60,000 nucleotides of DNA from contig NC_087066.1 of the NCBI RefSeq assembly GCF_963678635.1, positions 49,101,581 through 49,161,580 on the forward strand, read 5' to 3'. This DNA is from Symsagittifera roscoffensis (lineage: Eukaryota; Xenacoelomorpha; Acoela; Convolutidae). The notes under the pieces were generated by a model. It was not told where the DNA came from. It made no database searches and was given only the letters and a program-made list of their open reading frames with translations. This document shows, piece after piece, positions 44,031-54,011 of the stretch. The first letter of the stretch is position 1; each line of letters begins with the position of its first letter. The translations under genes and the position numbers were made by a program.

Positions 44031-44650
44031 ATGCGAGCGTGTTTCAACCGATCAACGTGGAGTCCAGCAATGAACATGCAGCAACATGCAGGGACGTCAC
44101 ACTTGATATCGGGTGAAAGTCTGGTTAGAGTTCTGCAGAACTTAAGAACCTCATGGATCATTACGGTGATGGCCTGTGGAGGCGCCGCAATAGCCCAATT
44201 ATATCGAATGGTGGATGTGCTGAACCCAGGAAAAAGCCCGGACATAATGATTTTAATAGGCACGAACTATGTGTCCAGGAGCTCGGACGAGGAAGAAGAT
44301 CAATGGGAATGCCTATTTACCACGCTATGGTATAAGTTTAAGTGCGCTGTACTGACCGTCTGCACCATACCGATGGACATGAGAACGCTACAGGAACAAG
44401 ACACAATGGAAAAATCGTCAGTTGGAACATCATCTTGCGAGATCTGGCGAGTCACAATGCTGGACGAATGATCATATTGGATTTAGAACATGAGCTGAGA
44501 GCTATGGATCAGGCCAGATTCGCGACTGATGGAATATATTTTGACAATATAGAGGGACAAGGCTGGATGAATCGTGTCTTCCAGGAACGATAAGATGAGT
44601 TGGAGGTTGAACTCTTCGACACAGGATGGCTTAGAGTGGCAGAAGCCACG
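44031..44650 (+). pseudogene. SGNH/GDSL-hydrolase-like domain
   Basis: Two frames joined by a shift near 44390. Motifs in SGNH order: SGESL (block I, usually GDS; codons 44112-44120), ACGGAAIAQLYRMVD (block II Gly), DIMILIGTNYVSR (block III GTN; 44259-44267), NAGRMIILDLEHEL, and TDGIYFD (block V, usually DGxH; 44525-44542) then a helix. Such domains are esterases/acetylhydrolases, and an esterase is known in CR1-type LINE ORF1. Here the catalytic His is Tyr and the frame is broken, so this copy is inactive. Confidence 0.5.
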
Positions 44651-45456
44651 AATGAACCGGCGATTTAGACCTTCGTGCCTCCTAATCTAGAGACACGTCT
44701 GGGATCAGTCCAAGCAGTGCCCCAGGTGCCGCAGAGCTCCATCGAGCAAGGGCAGAGGTCGGACATACTAGACCAACTGGGCGAAGCACCAGTGAGGAGG
44801 ACCATTCATCCGCAACGGAGATTAGGACCCGTTAATCCAACAGTAGACCTCTTGCACCACGAGATCGGAAACAACGAGTACGAGCAGGGAGGAACGACGT
44901 CCAGACAGAAGTTCTTTGATGTAGTCGTGACCGATACCTTCCCCCTGGTACGTCTATAAACAAAACCTGATGAACCTTCAAACGATGAAATTTGCAGCCG
45001 ATGCGATGAGGATGCTGAATGGGGCGAACATCTCCGTTAACGGACTATACTCGATTGTGGTAGTGGACTGATTGATAGCAGACGGAATGAAATGTAGCTC
45101 CACCACGGCATTAAGTTTTGCTGACCTTGAGAGACTGCCCTCAATTAACACCATGGGTCCAGCAAATGCCAGACCCTTGCAGGACGTAAGAATGAATCAT
45201 GGCGAGGAGAACCGAGAAGAGGGGCCAGGAAGATTTCCGACAACTAGAGCACCAATAGGACAACATGTGAAGATGTTTAAACAAGTGCGGGTGCCTCCAT
45301 CTCACTTGAAAGAAAGGGCGTAAAACAATTAGCCCAAGAAAGTGATGTCGAAAATTATGGTGAGCTGAAATTTCGAATGGACGAGACCATCTTCGCGGCG
45401 TACGACAAGGTGGAGATGAGGAAAGCCACGATATTAGTAGTTGCGAGCTCGGATTT
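44651..45456 (+). pseudogene. Cargo segment downstream of SGNH-like domain
   Basis: 44675-44959 (Pro/Gln-rich, RRTIHPQRRLGPVNP), 45072-45323 (ALSFADLERLPSINTMGP) and a shifted stretch at 45330-45450 (ELKFRMDETIFAAYDKVEM, ATILVVASSD). Stops and single-base shifts separate them. Unrecognised; likely a disordered linker before the helical protein that follows. Confidence 0.4.
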
Positions 45457-46821
45457 GTGCATACTTCTAAGTCCTTGTTTTGGCCCTACGTGATAATGCT
45501 GGCGGCAACCGACCTGGACTTGATGCAGTCTGTATCATTGGCGATCGGGGTCCAACGACAAACCGAAATGAACCCGATTACAATTGTGTTCGCCGGCATA
45601 AACGATCACTTGCGTTGTAGGGGTTTCCTGAGCAGATTCAGAGAGCCTACAACGGCGGAAGATGCAGTGTGGCCAGCAATAAAAGATATTCTAGAATCAC
45701 AGGGTGAGATAATGGATGTGTTAAAAGAAGGAGCATTCACGAAAATAACACCAAAAGCTGCATTTGCCTTGTCTCCGGGATTTGCACCTCTTCCGGATGG
45801 GTTGAAGTTCGTGTACGCAATGGTGGCACTGCTCTCAAAAGGGAAGTATGATGCGATCATATCTGCCCCAAACCGCGAAGTGGAAGCGAGAAACCTGAGA
45901 CCACTTAGGGCAGAATTACCGGCAGTATGGTTGGATATCTCAAACGCTATGAGAGGGTTCAAAGAGCATTCGCTACACATGCTGGTGTTGAATGAAGTGT
46001 TGGGGTTGGAACTGTCCAACTTCAGCAGGCAGCTCAAGTTGGAGCCAGGAATCAACGACGATCATCGAGTGATAGTGGCAATGTCCAATGACTTGTGGTT
46101 CAAGGGAATGGAGATTAAAGAAGATGGTAAAAAGAGACAAAACTCCAAAGAGACGAAAGCTCAATTGGAAGCAATGGTTTTGCGCACAAAGCCAGAGCGG
46201 AACAAGTGGCTGCACTTGACTCCTCGAACAGCAGCAATGGGCACGAACGCTTTCGAGCGAGGCCCAGCGATGATCACAAAGACTCACGCCTACCTGGTAA
46301 AGGAGTTAAACTTATCAGAAAATGAAGAGGAAAAGTCAGCCAAATTGGTGAAAAGGATGTGCCAAACAACTCTTGAAGCTTTCTGGACACGGAATGTGAG
46401 AAGAGAAGAAGGCTTCGCCAGGACCGACAGTATGCTGGAAGGGTTGGGAGCAGGATGGACCGCGCCCTTCCTGGCGAAAGCCTACCCCGCACTCTCTCGT
46501 TACCTGATAACAGAATTCCTTAAAGCGGTTACTGAATTGTCGATATTAGTGGTCCTGGCATTGATTGTGACGTTCGGAGCTGAACATTTTGTGAAAGGAC
46601 TGGTGGTACTGCTCACCGAGGTAGTGCATAATCTACGGATGGACGGACTACTGACGTTGGTTGCGATTTTGCATGGGAACTTGGGAGGGCTGATGACTTT
46701 GACCCGTTACCCCGAGCAAATCAGAGAAAACGTGTTGAAGTTCAATATGAAACGATCCACGGACTCCTGGACTGAATTAGGAGAACTGAGACACACTCTG
46801 ATTCAGTATCTCCTACATTAA
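45457..46821 (+). CDS. Cargo protein C, 454 aa, helical, unknown
   Basis: The longest ORF of the right cargo. It opens at a GTG that is really the continuation of the preceding frame after a shift, so the N-terminus is not real. Residues 41-50 ITIVFAGIND faintly recall SGNH block III but lack the other blocks. Helical throughout, with conserved-looking PLPDGLKFVYAMVALLSKGKY and RPLRAELPAVWLDISNAMRG. Residues 360-388 (LSILVVLALIVTFGAEHFV...) are strongly hydrophobic and could be a membrane segment. No homologue in the left cargo. Confidence 0.5.
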   Translation: MHTSKSLFWPYVIMLAATDLDLMQSVSLAIGVQRQTEMNPITIVFAGINDHLRCRGFLSRFREPTTAEDAVWPAIKDILESQGEIMDVLKEGAFTKITPKAAFALSPGFAPLPDGLKFVYAMVALLSKGKYDAIISAPNREVEARNLRPLRAELPAVWLDISNAMRGFKEHSLHMLVLNEVLGLELSNFSRQLKLEPGINDDHRVIVAMSNDLWFKGMEIKEDGKKRQNSKETKAQLEAMVLRTKPERNKWLHLTPRTAAMGTNAFERGPAMITKTHAYLVKELNLSENEEEKSAKLVKRMCQTTLEAFWTRNVRREEGFARTDSMLEGLGAGWTAPFLAKAYPALSRYLITEFLKAVTELSILVVLALIVTFGAEHFVKGLVVLLTEVVHNLRMDGLLTLVAILHGNLGGLMTLTRYPEQIRENVLKFNMKRSTDSWTELGELRHTLIQYLLH

Positions 46822-46879
46822 AATCGCATCGGAACAGGAGAAGACAAGACGATTGAAAAAGAAGAAGATGTGCGACGTC

Positions 46880-47558
46880 ATGCAGTGGCATGCCCCTATT
46901 GACCGATTTGAGCTTAGCTATGAGGACCGATCCCTTAGCGTTGATCAGAGGAACCACTGAATTTGTGACAGTGATATAAGGCCCTGCGGTAACATTCGCG
47001 TTCCCTGACGTTAAGGTGGAAGCATATAGAAGGTCGTTGTAGCACCTGAACCTCATTTCAGCAGTGGACAGGAGCGCACTTAATTGGTGTGAGCAAAAGG
47101 TGCTACGCAAGTTGATGAGTGAATATTTGTTGTTCGCGAAGATAGCAGAGCCAGAGATGACGGCAATAAACTTTAATGATCATTTACAGGACCGAAGGGG
47201 TGAAGTAGAGAGAGGGCTCATTGAAGTGTTTCCGAAACTCTGGAATTTGAGGCCCTTCGACAGAACGAACGGCGAAATAACAAGAATTCCTCGTTTTGTG
47301 GCCTCATACCAAAAACTGAAAGAAGAAACGAAGAACTGCGGCGATTACAGAACGCTGCCAGAAGAAACGCCTGAATACCGTTTGATCAGAAGGATGTTGC
47401 TCGGAGCAGACTCCGTAGTACAAACTCCCAATTTAAGAGCCTTTGAGACTAATAATAGGAGGATGGAACGATTGACCCGTGCTTCGTGGGCAGAAACGCT
47501 GCTGTGCTGCAATACACGCAGTTTGTATACACGGATGAGTCGACGAGGAGACGAATGA
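46880..47558 (+). pseudogene. Cargo protein C continuation
   Basis: Frame-shifted continuation: MPLLTDLSLAMRTDPLALI at about 46891, two early stops, then open 47064-47558 with SALNWCEQKVLRKLMSEYLL, LWNLRPFDRTNGEITRIPRF and ETPEYRLIRRMLLGAD. Helical and charged, unknown. Its end overlaps the next ORF in another frame, marking a one-base indel around 47490. Confidence 0.4.
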
Positions 47559-48499
47559 GTAATGCAGCCACTCCGAAACATGGAAGATTTGAGGAAGAGT
47601 GGACAAAATTGGACCTGGCGCCAACGGTAATGAGAGGCAAGTTGGACTTGCGAGAAGCCGCGCTAATCGTAATGAGCGTGAAACCAGAATTGGCGTTGAG
47701 CGGGAAACTGTTGACGAGTACTGCACTACCACCCTTCGGGTGTGAAGAGATCAAGATAAAGCACGGAGAAGAAGAAGATAAAACAGCTGGCAGACTAAAT
47801 GTGCCAAAGTTTCCGGACAAGATGAGAAGTGAGGAGCAAGGACCTTCGAGTTCAGGGAGGGATCAGAAGCGAGACGATACGGAGGGAGAAGACCGTCAAT
47901 CGGAAGGACCCATGCAGCATGATCCCGATCAAGCGGGAAAAGACGACGATAAGGCATCGATCGGTAGAGTGTCCAGCCTAGACTTCAATTTCTCAGACGA
48001 TCTTGAGATGGGGACAGAAACGTTAGAAGGGACGACTGAGCCAGCAGAAGATGAAACTTCCACGCTGGAACATCCGTCAGCCTTCATGAATATAAGCCGA
48101 AATTTGCCGGAGAGGAGCTCTCCTGGTAAGTTAAAAACTATTGAAACGAAACTTTTGATGGAGTCTCCGCGGAAGAGAAGAATAGAAGGCACTGTCCGAG
48201 CACATTTCTTGGGAACATTGTCAGAAGAAGAGTGGGAAGTTCACCATAGAGACCGGACAGGGTGGAATATGGACAGCGTTGCCTTCATGGAAGAGGTCTG
48301 GACTGTAGTTCAGTGCTACGGGACCCAGTCAATGTTAAAAACAGGTCTCAACAGACCACTGATGCGAGAGATCCTCGATAAATTGGATGAATGCGAAGAG
48401 AGATTGAGCGAGTTGTTGATCGATTCGGCCACTGACGAAAGTGAATTTAATTCTCCCATAAAGCCAACGCAGCAGGAAGGCAGCAATGAAGTAGTATAG
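47486..48499 (+). CDS. Cargo segment, 337 aa, acidic with GTLSEEEW block
   Basis: N-terminal helical part (RFEEEWTKLDLAP, AALIVMSVKPELALSGKLL), then a long acidic disordered region (residues about 110-220; SSGRDQKRDDTEGEDRQ), then RKRRIEGTVRAHFLGTLSEEEW and AFMEEVWTVVQ. The last blocks match the left cargo at 1580-1690, giving the register for aligning the two loci. Ends with charged helix LDKLDECEERLSELLID and TAG. Confidence 0.5.
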   Translation: MGRNAAVLQYTQFVYTDESTRRRMSNAATPKHGRFEEEWTKLDLAPTVMRGKLDLREAALIVMSVKPELALSGKLLTSTALPPFGCEEIKIKHGEEEDKTAGRLNVPKFPDKMRSEEQGPSSSGRDQKRDDTEGEDRQSEGPMQHDPDQAGKDDDKASIGRVSSLDFNFSDDLEMGTETLEGTTEPAEDETSTLEHPSAFMNISRNLPERSSPGKLKTIETKLLMESPRKRRIEGTVRAHFLGTLSEEEWEVHHRDRTGWNMDSVAFMEEVWTVVQCYGTQSMLKTGLNRPLMREILDKLDECEERLSELLIDSATDESEFNSPIKPTQQEGSNEVV

Positions 48500-48828
48500 C
48501 TGTCCAAAACTCGAAAAGACACGATACGATCGAAAATGGTGATTGATAAAATCAATGACATGAAGATGAAACTGGGCAGCAAAGTGACATTAAGAAAAAC
48601 TGTGAAGGTGAAAGTGGAATCTGGGATCTCAGTAAAAGCTGTCAACTCAGCCAAGCGAAAGCGTGTCGAAGAAGTCATGGATATGGGGCAAGGCGACGAC
48701 CGATTGCCGGGTCAAGATAGAAAATTGACCGATGTAAAGATGGTGCCATCCACCCTCATGGCAGGATTGAGATCAGCCAGTTACAAACTAAAAAGAGTGA
48801 CCGCACTCTGACTGGAGCGACATTAGAG
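48500..48828 (+). pseudogene. Basic linker of cargo (right copy)
   Basis: Same frame after TAG: KTRKDTIRSKMVIDKIND, then KAVNSAKRKRVEEVMDMG and KLKRVTAL to TGA 48809-48811. Corresponds to left 1840-2150 (KRKRE cluster). Possible nuclear-localisation-type sequence. Confidence 0.4.
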
Positions 48829-49903
48829 ATGAAAATAATTAGCCAGAGTGGACACAGTACCTTACGAGATTTGAGACCATCTTGCGTGAATCATGGAAAG
48901 GGAAGCGTCATAGGACAGCTAATCCCGGTGGATCATAACCGATTGACAGTATCGGGAACCGTTTCGATCGATGAGCCCGCTGGTGGATACATGGAGATGA
49001 TGGAGTACAAGAATTCGGCTAGGGGACACTTAATTTCTCTAGAAAACAAAGGCGCCATGGAAAGTTATCTGGAGGAGATGATACAAGGCACGACGATGAA
49101 ACAGAAGGCATACGGAACGTTGGTCTTTTCTGAGATGCACGCAGAATTGATAGACCAGTTAGTGAGTTTACCGTGGAGAGCGGTGGTATTACGTCACTTT
49201 GAAGAAGAGATGAGAACCACTTTGAAAATACACGCTCTGATAGCGGTACCTTACGTCAGAACTGACCTAAAGCTTAGATTCGCTTGGTACATGACTGGAT
49301 TGACAATGGAGGAATATGACTCAAAAGAAAGGAAAAGATCAGAGGAAGAGAAGGTGCTTTTGATGACAAGTTTAAGAGACCTCATGACCCAAGAAGGAGC
49401 GGCAGTTTGCAAAACAGAGAGACGCTCTCTGTTTCGTCCGATACATGATAGAACCAATATCAGTCCCAGAGTTGAATAATTGAGCCAAGGTGCTGAGAGA
49501 AGGGAATGATCGAGCAAAAACCTTGCTCTTACAAGCGCTGTTAGACATACATTAGAGCAAACCGATGCGGGTAACTATGAAAGAGCCTGTAGAACTGGAA
49601 CCAATGAAGAAGTTCAATGAAATACGAAGATTTTCAAATAAAGAGCTGAGGCTCACGAAAGAATCAAGGGGAGCACTAACGAAGTCCAGTGAGTATTGCG
49701 GACCGATTAGCAAGAAATCATTTAATTACAGGTCTGGAATCGTAGGGATGGCATACAACCCTTTCATCAATGAAGACATACTTGATTGTTTCTTCGACTA
49801 CGAACAAGCGGTGTTGCTAAGATTCTGGCTGTCAAGAAGTGCAGCGATAAGGAGCGCTGCCAATCAGCAGGCTAAATTGAGAGTTGTGTTGGAAGAAAAG
49901 TGA
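48829..49903 (+). pseudogene. Homologue of cargo protein A, broken
   Basis: 48829-49479 carries LRHFEEEMRTTLKIHALIAVPY and DLKLRFAWYMTGLTMEEYD; 49565-49903 carries FNEIRRFSNKELRLTKESRG, SSEYCGPISKK and VGMAYNPFINED. These align with residues 115-160 and 262-335 of protein A at 2102-3154. A gap with stops lies between. The shared residues are spread along the proteins while the DNA is clearly diverged. Confidence 0.55.
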
Positions 49904-51026
49904 CTGCACCTTAAGTGCCAAAATCTGATAGCCGAAAGCAATTTGGATGGGATTCTCGGATGAATTACTGAGAACGAGCCTAATTGTGGTGTGGGAGTTG
50001 ATGAAACCATCATTGTGCCCGAATCTTTATGCTGATTCGATTTTTTACGTGAGACACAGGATGTGCAAAGGCAGTTGAATTCAGACTGTAACTTGCGTGA
50101 CCTGAACATCATTCATAACCTGATGCCAACAGCCTTCAAGAGCAACAGAGAAAACAATGTGGAGTTGTCTGGCTGGGGACCAGAGGATTGGGTTAAGCCT
50201 GGTAGCTGTCTAGTGAAAGTCTTTGAACTGCAAGGTCATATGTGTGGAGGTCTTGATTGTGTAAAGACCATGGCAAGGCAACACAAGCAATTGACAGTAC
50301 TGTTCGGGAATATAATAACGAAGGCAAAAATGAAAACGGAATTGATTGCAGATTGCCACGGATGAACTAAGGTGAATCTAGTGACGGCACTAGGATTCTA
50401 CAGCTTGCTTGATTCTTCAGAGTCACTATTGAATCTAGAACAAAAGCATGAGATGGTCATGGCCATCAGCGTAGAAGTATTTCCGGGAGTGTTGCAAACC
50501 GAACAGAAGTATATTAGAAAATGGAGAGGAGCGATAGAAGCAGAATTGAACATCCGGCAGAGTGAGACTTATCGCAAAACTTCGGGAGCGCGATATCTAG
50601 TGGGATCGACGTTTGCTCCGATGTGCAAAACCGATACCCAGTACACTTCGTAGCAGAGGATGTGAAGAGTACGAGGACGATCGTTGATCAAGCCTTTTGA
50701 GTGCCGAAATGTGTGAGAGTAACGAGAATGTCGGAGAAGTCGTACGAGTTGCTATGTAAGATGTTCGCAGCAGTTCCGGGAAGAACCAAAGACGAGTTAG
50801 AGCCGACACTGGGACAGAAGTACATGGGTTTTGCTAGTGGGAACTTTAGTGACTTTAAAAGACAGAAACAGAGAGGATCAACAGCGACAGATTCTAATGC
50901 AGTATACGAAAACGATGAAATCCACCGAGTATTGATGAAAGAGAAACCACTACTGGAAGCGTCGGAAAAGCGTAATTGGAGCAGCATCATGTTGACGCAT
51001 GATGAGTTCCCATGCCATTACTAACT
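49904..51026 (+). pseudogene. Homologue of cargo protein B, N-terminal and central part, broken
   Basis: Pieces in three frames: VVWELMKPSLCPNLY (about 49987), 50063-50365 with the Cys cluster SCLV...GHMCGGLDCVK, 50372-50653 with TALGFYSLL and VEVFPGVLQTEQKYIRKW, 50701-51024 with MPKCVRVTRMSEKSYELL and PLLEASEKRNWSSIMLTHDE. They align in order with 3250-4280. The central Ser/Gln-rich stretch is less conserved. Confidence 0.55.
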
Positions 51027-51757
51027 ACAGACAGGTGGTTATCTCGGGCGCAGTAATCTGGTGTTGATCTCGGACTCTGAAGGGCTGCTCTCCATGGGTT
51101 TACCAGATTCATATTAGCCCATAACGATAGTGATAATGGGAGTTATAATGGCAATTCGATGGCTGGAAGCTCATGTAAAGGAGAACAGTCGACAGGAGGT
51201 ACAGACGAAAGAACAACTGGAGGAACTTGATTGTCTAAATTATTTTGATCTTCTTGCGACAATGTGCAAAATCTTGAACATTCCGATGGAAGTGAAGAAG
51301 ATATGGGCAGAAGACGACTGATGCCTTTGTTCAGAGCCAACATGAGTGCATGGTTGTACAAGTATGCCAAGAAGCATATGTCGAAGCACAGCAGAGTGTA
51401 CAGTGCGTATAGGCTGGCATTGGAGCAGGAGCTTTCAAGCGAGCTTTCGTAACTCATTGGAATGCAGTGATTAATGCAGTGAAAAGAACGTCCAGAACAA
51501 GTGAGTGTGACGGGAGAGGAAGAGAAGAGATGTTGAAGGAAGACCTGGAGAGAAACGTGACGTCGTGCCTCCACAAAAGCTTCTGCAGTAAAAGAAAGAC
51601 TTGTGTAGACCCTCTACCTTGTTATAAACAAAGGGTAGACGAGCAAAGGTGTTGGAGGACAGCCTTCACCAGCGTCAGAATGGCCACCGATGTGTTGCAA
51701 GACACTGAAACTGAAAGTGCGGAGTCGAAGTCGCAGGAGGAGGAGATGGAGCAATAA
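51027..51757 (+). pseudogene. Homologue of cargo protein B, C-terminal part, broken
   Basis: NLVLISDSEGLLSMGLPDS (about 51056), 51130-51321 IMGVIMAIRWLEAHVKENSR and LNYFDLLATMCKILNIPMEV, 51264-51452 FRANMSAWLYKYAKKHMSKH, 51467-51757 ending in LKEDLERNVTSCLHKSFCSK and an acidic tail. They match left 4320-4900. The last ORF stops at TAA 51755-51757. Confidence 0.55.
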
Positions 51758-52605
51758 CAAAGAGCCGGAAAACAAGATGAAAAAGGAGGAAGATTAGAAG
51801 AGTTTAGAAGTTTTAGAACTTCTAAACGACGAAAAACCAGAAGAAATGAACAAAGAAGTGAGGAAAGAAGTGAGCAAAGAAGTAACTAAGGAGAAGATAT
51901 TACAACTCAGAATTGTTTATGTGAGAAAAACTCGATTGAGAAACCAAGCAATTAAGCTTGCCAATGAATCTGAATGACAGAAAAACTTTTAGTTGAGTTT
52001 TAGAATTTAGGAATTTTGCCTTGTAATTTTAGTTAGTGGCTTTAGAGACACTTACTATTTATCTAGAGAGGCTTGAGTGAGAAGTATATTAAATGTTCTA
52101 GCCTGCATGATTGTTTTTAACCAACTAAGATGACTGATCACTTTGTGGTGATATGAAGGGCTTGGGTAATCTCTTGTCGAAGGAGATTATTTCATTTTTC
52201 CTTCTAACCACGAAACTCTTTATTTTAATACTCAGGACCAATAACAACTAAATTTCCAAAGGGGAGAGGCATAGTAGGATAACTTTACTTTGTTGGTTGG
52301 CAGGACTGTCCTGCGTCCCAACACCTTTTAAACCCAGGAGAAATTGTTTTGAATCGAGACAGTGGCATTAAAAGTCAGAAAAAATGTTTTATCTTAAGTT
52401 ATATCCTCAAAAGTGCAGATGACTGAAAAAATTTGGAAGGCTATAACAGTGTAGTATGATGCCATTTGTGTTCTGCAGTGAGTCTATGTGACGTGGAGAA
52501 AGGTGATTTCATGCGTTTTGTAAATTTTGTTCGGATGGCACTGTACCAATCTGATGAATACCGCAAGACTCAATGAGGACATTGACCAAACTGTCCGGGG
52601 AGTAT
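51758..52605. other. Noncoding 3' region before LTR-like sequence
   Basis: No supported gene; a short Lys/Glu-rich continuation follows the cargo stop, then AT-rich DNA. The end (CAATGAGGACATTGACC...TGTCCGGGGAGTA) matches the end of 5058-5497, immediately before an LTR-like start. Confidence 0.35.
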
Positions 52606-53310
52606 GGGAGATTCGACCAGAGTTGCGCCAAAATGCATGGCAACTTCCAAATTTTTTTGTAACTATCGATTGGCAGAGATTGACAGTTTTAGTAGATTAA
52701 CTGTACCAATCGTACGATTTAACGAATTAGGAAAGGTCATTTCGAAGTGAAGAAATAAGTTTGAAAATTCGTTCTGAAATAAAGACAGGTCACCAGCTTG
52801 AAAGTTCGCTACAACTGAAAATGAGAGAAAATCAGAACGACAATTTTCGCGAATACAACAATACGGACAGAAATTCGTGAAAATGCAGCAATATCGACGA
52901 ATGAAATTACAATAGAAGCTGTCCGAGTTTTAAGGATTGTAGCCGTAGAATCCTTACCGAAGACTTCCCGAGAATTAGGAAGGGTATTAGGACGATTTTA
53001 CCAGCCTTAAGCACGATAGGACCGCTCTTTGTCCGAATTCCAGAATGCGGACGGGTCTCGGGAAGGAAACTGTTACACCATTTTAATAACTTTTAGCTTG
53101 TCCTGAGTTGAATTTAATTAATATCGAAATCATTTTCAAAGTATGAGAAGCTAGGAGTTGAGGGAAAGGGTTGATCGATCTCCGATGGATATGATGATTT
53201 TACCTACTGAACAAAAACAATAGTAATATAATAATTAAACAGTAGCCTTGTTTTTAGGAGTGACCTCGTGGTCCTGGGATACTGAGACCCAGCCATGAGC
53301 TCATTATTTT
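52606..53310. repeat. LTR-like sequence, family 2 copy C
   Basis: Starts TGGGAGATTCGACCAGAGTT; its first 250 bases are homologous to 57174-57400 (TTCGACCAGAATGGCGC, ATGCATGGCAA...), and its last 220 to 24024-24260. It carries the conserved hairpin at about 53173-53189, and then the GTAGCCTTG...GATACTGAGACCC block found at the start of the leader. Position after cargo supports a 3' LTR. Confidence 0.45.
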
Positions 53311-54011
53311 TGCATGTAATTGAGTTATTCTGAGCGTTCTGGCCGATAGCTCAAAACAGTAACGATTTTGTCGATCCGATGGTAAAAGGACCATACAAAG
53401 AACTGGCTTCAGCAGAGACGGTTAAAAGCATATAGAGCTGTGTTTACACGTTAGCCAGTCGTTTTACAACCTAGCTTTATTTTTCGTCGATATAGATTTC
53501 CGGGCGAATGTTACGCATTTGAAAATTAAAAAAGTAACGAAACAAATCTTTCGAAAGAGAAACAAAGCTCACAATCGTTAAGCGTACAAAGTTCAGCTAC
53601 AAAAAAAAACAATTTCATTTTTTGAGACCCCCCAGAAAATACAAATACAACGAAATTTGCTTTATGCAAAAAAGCTGTTACGTTTCAACTAAACCGACAC
53701 ATCAAACAAGCAGACAAACTAAAACCCAACAGTTCATTTTTTTCTTCAAAAAATTGTTTACATTCATACTGAAAAAACTAACCGGCCGGGACTCAAATGT
53801 CAGACGTTAGAGTCCGAAAGCGACTGGGATATAGGTAGATTGGGCAAGAACCTCGAAGTGGTTAGGGTTCAATAATACAAGAGTTTTTTGATATCAAGTA
53901 AATTTCAAACGTTTTCGGAACTATTTGCCTCGTCAAGATTTTACGATAAACTAATCTAAATGACAAAAAACATCAATTTACATAAGTTATTTATAAAATT
54001 TCACATAAATT
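53311..54011. other. Unassigned AT-rich DNA
   Basis: No credible ORF (a 62-codon ORF at 53622-53810 is Thr/Lys/Phe-rich and unsupported), no match elsewhere in the window. It may contain the 5' part of the non-LTR element that follows. Confidence 0.3.

Noticed and set aside
45457-46821. Cargo protein C as a second SGNH hydrolase (AGIND motif)
   Set aside because: Only one block is present; no GDS-type Ser or DxxH motif in order.
47751-48192. Minus-strand ORFs opposite the acidic cargo segment
   Set aside because: Antisense of Asp/Glu/Ser-rich sequence readily gives long open frames; no homology or copy support.
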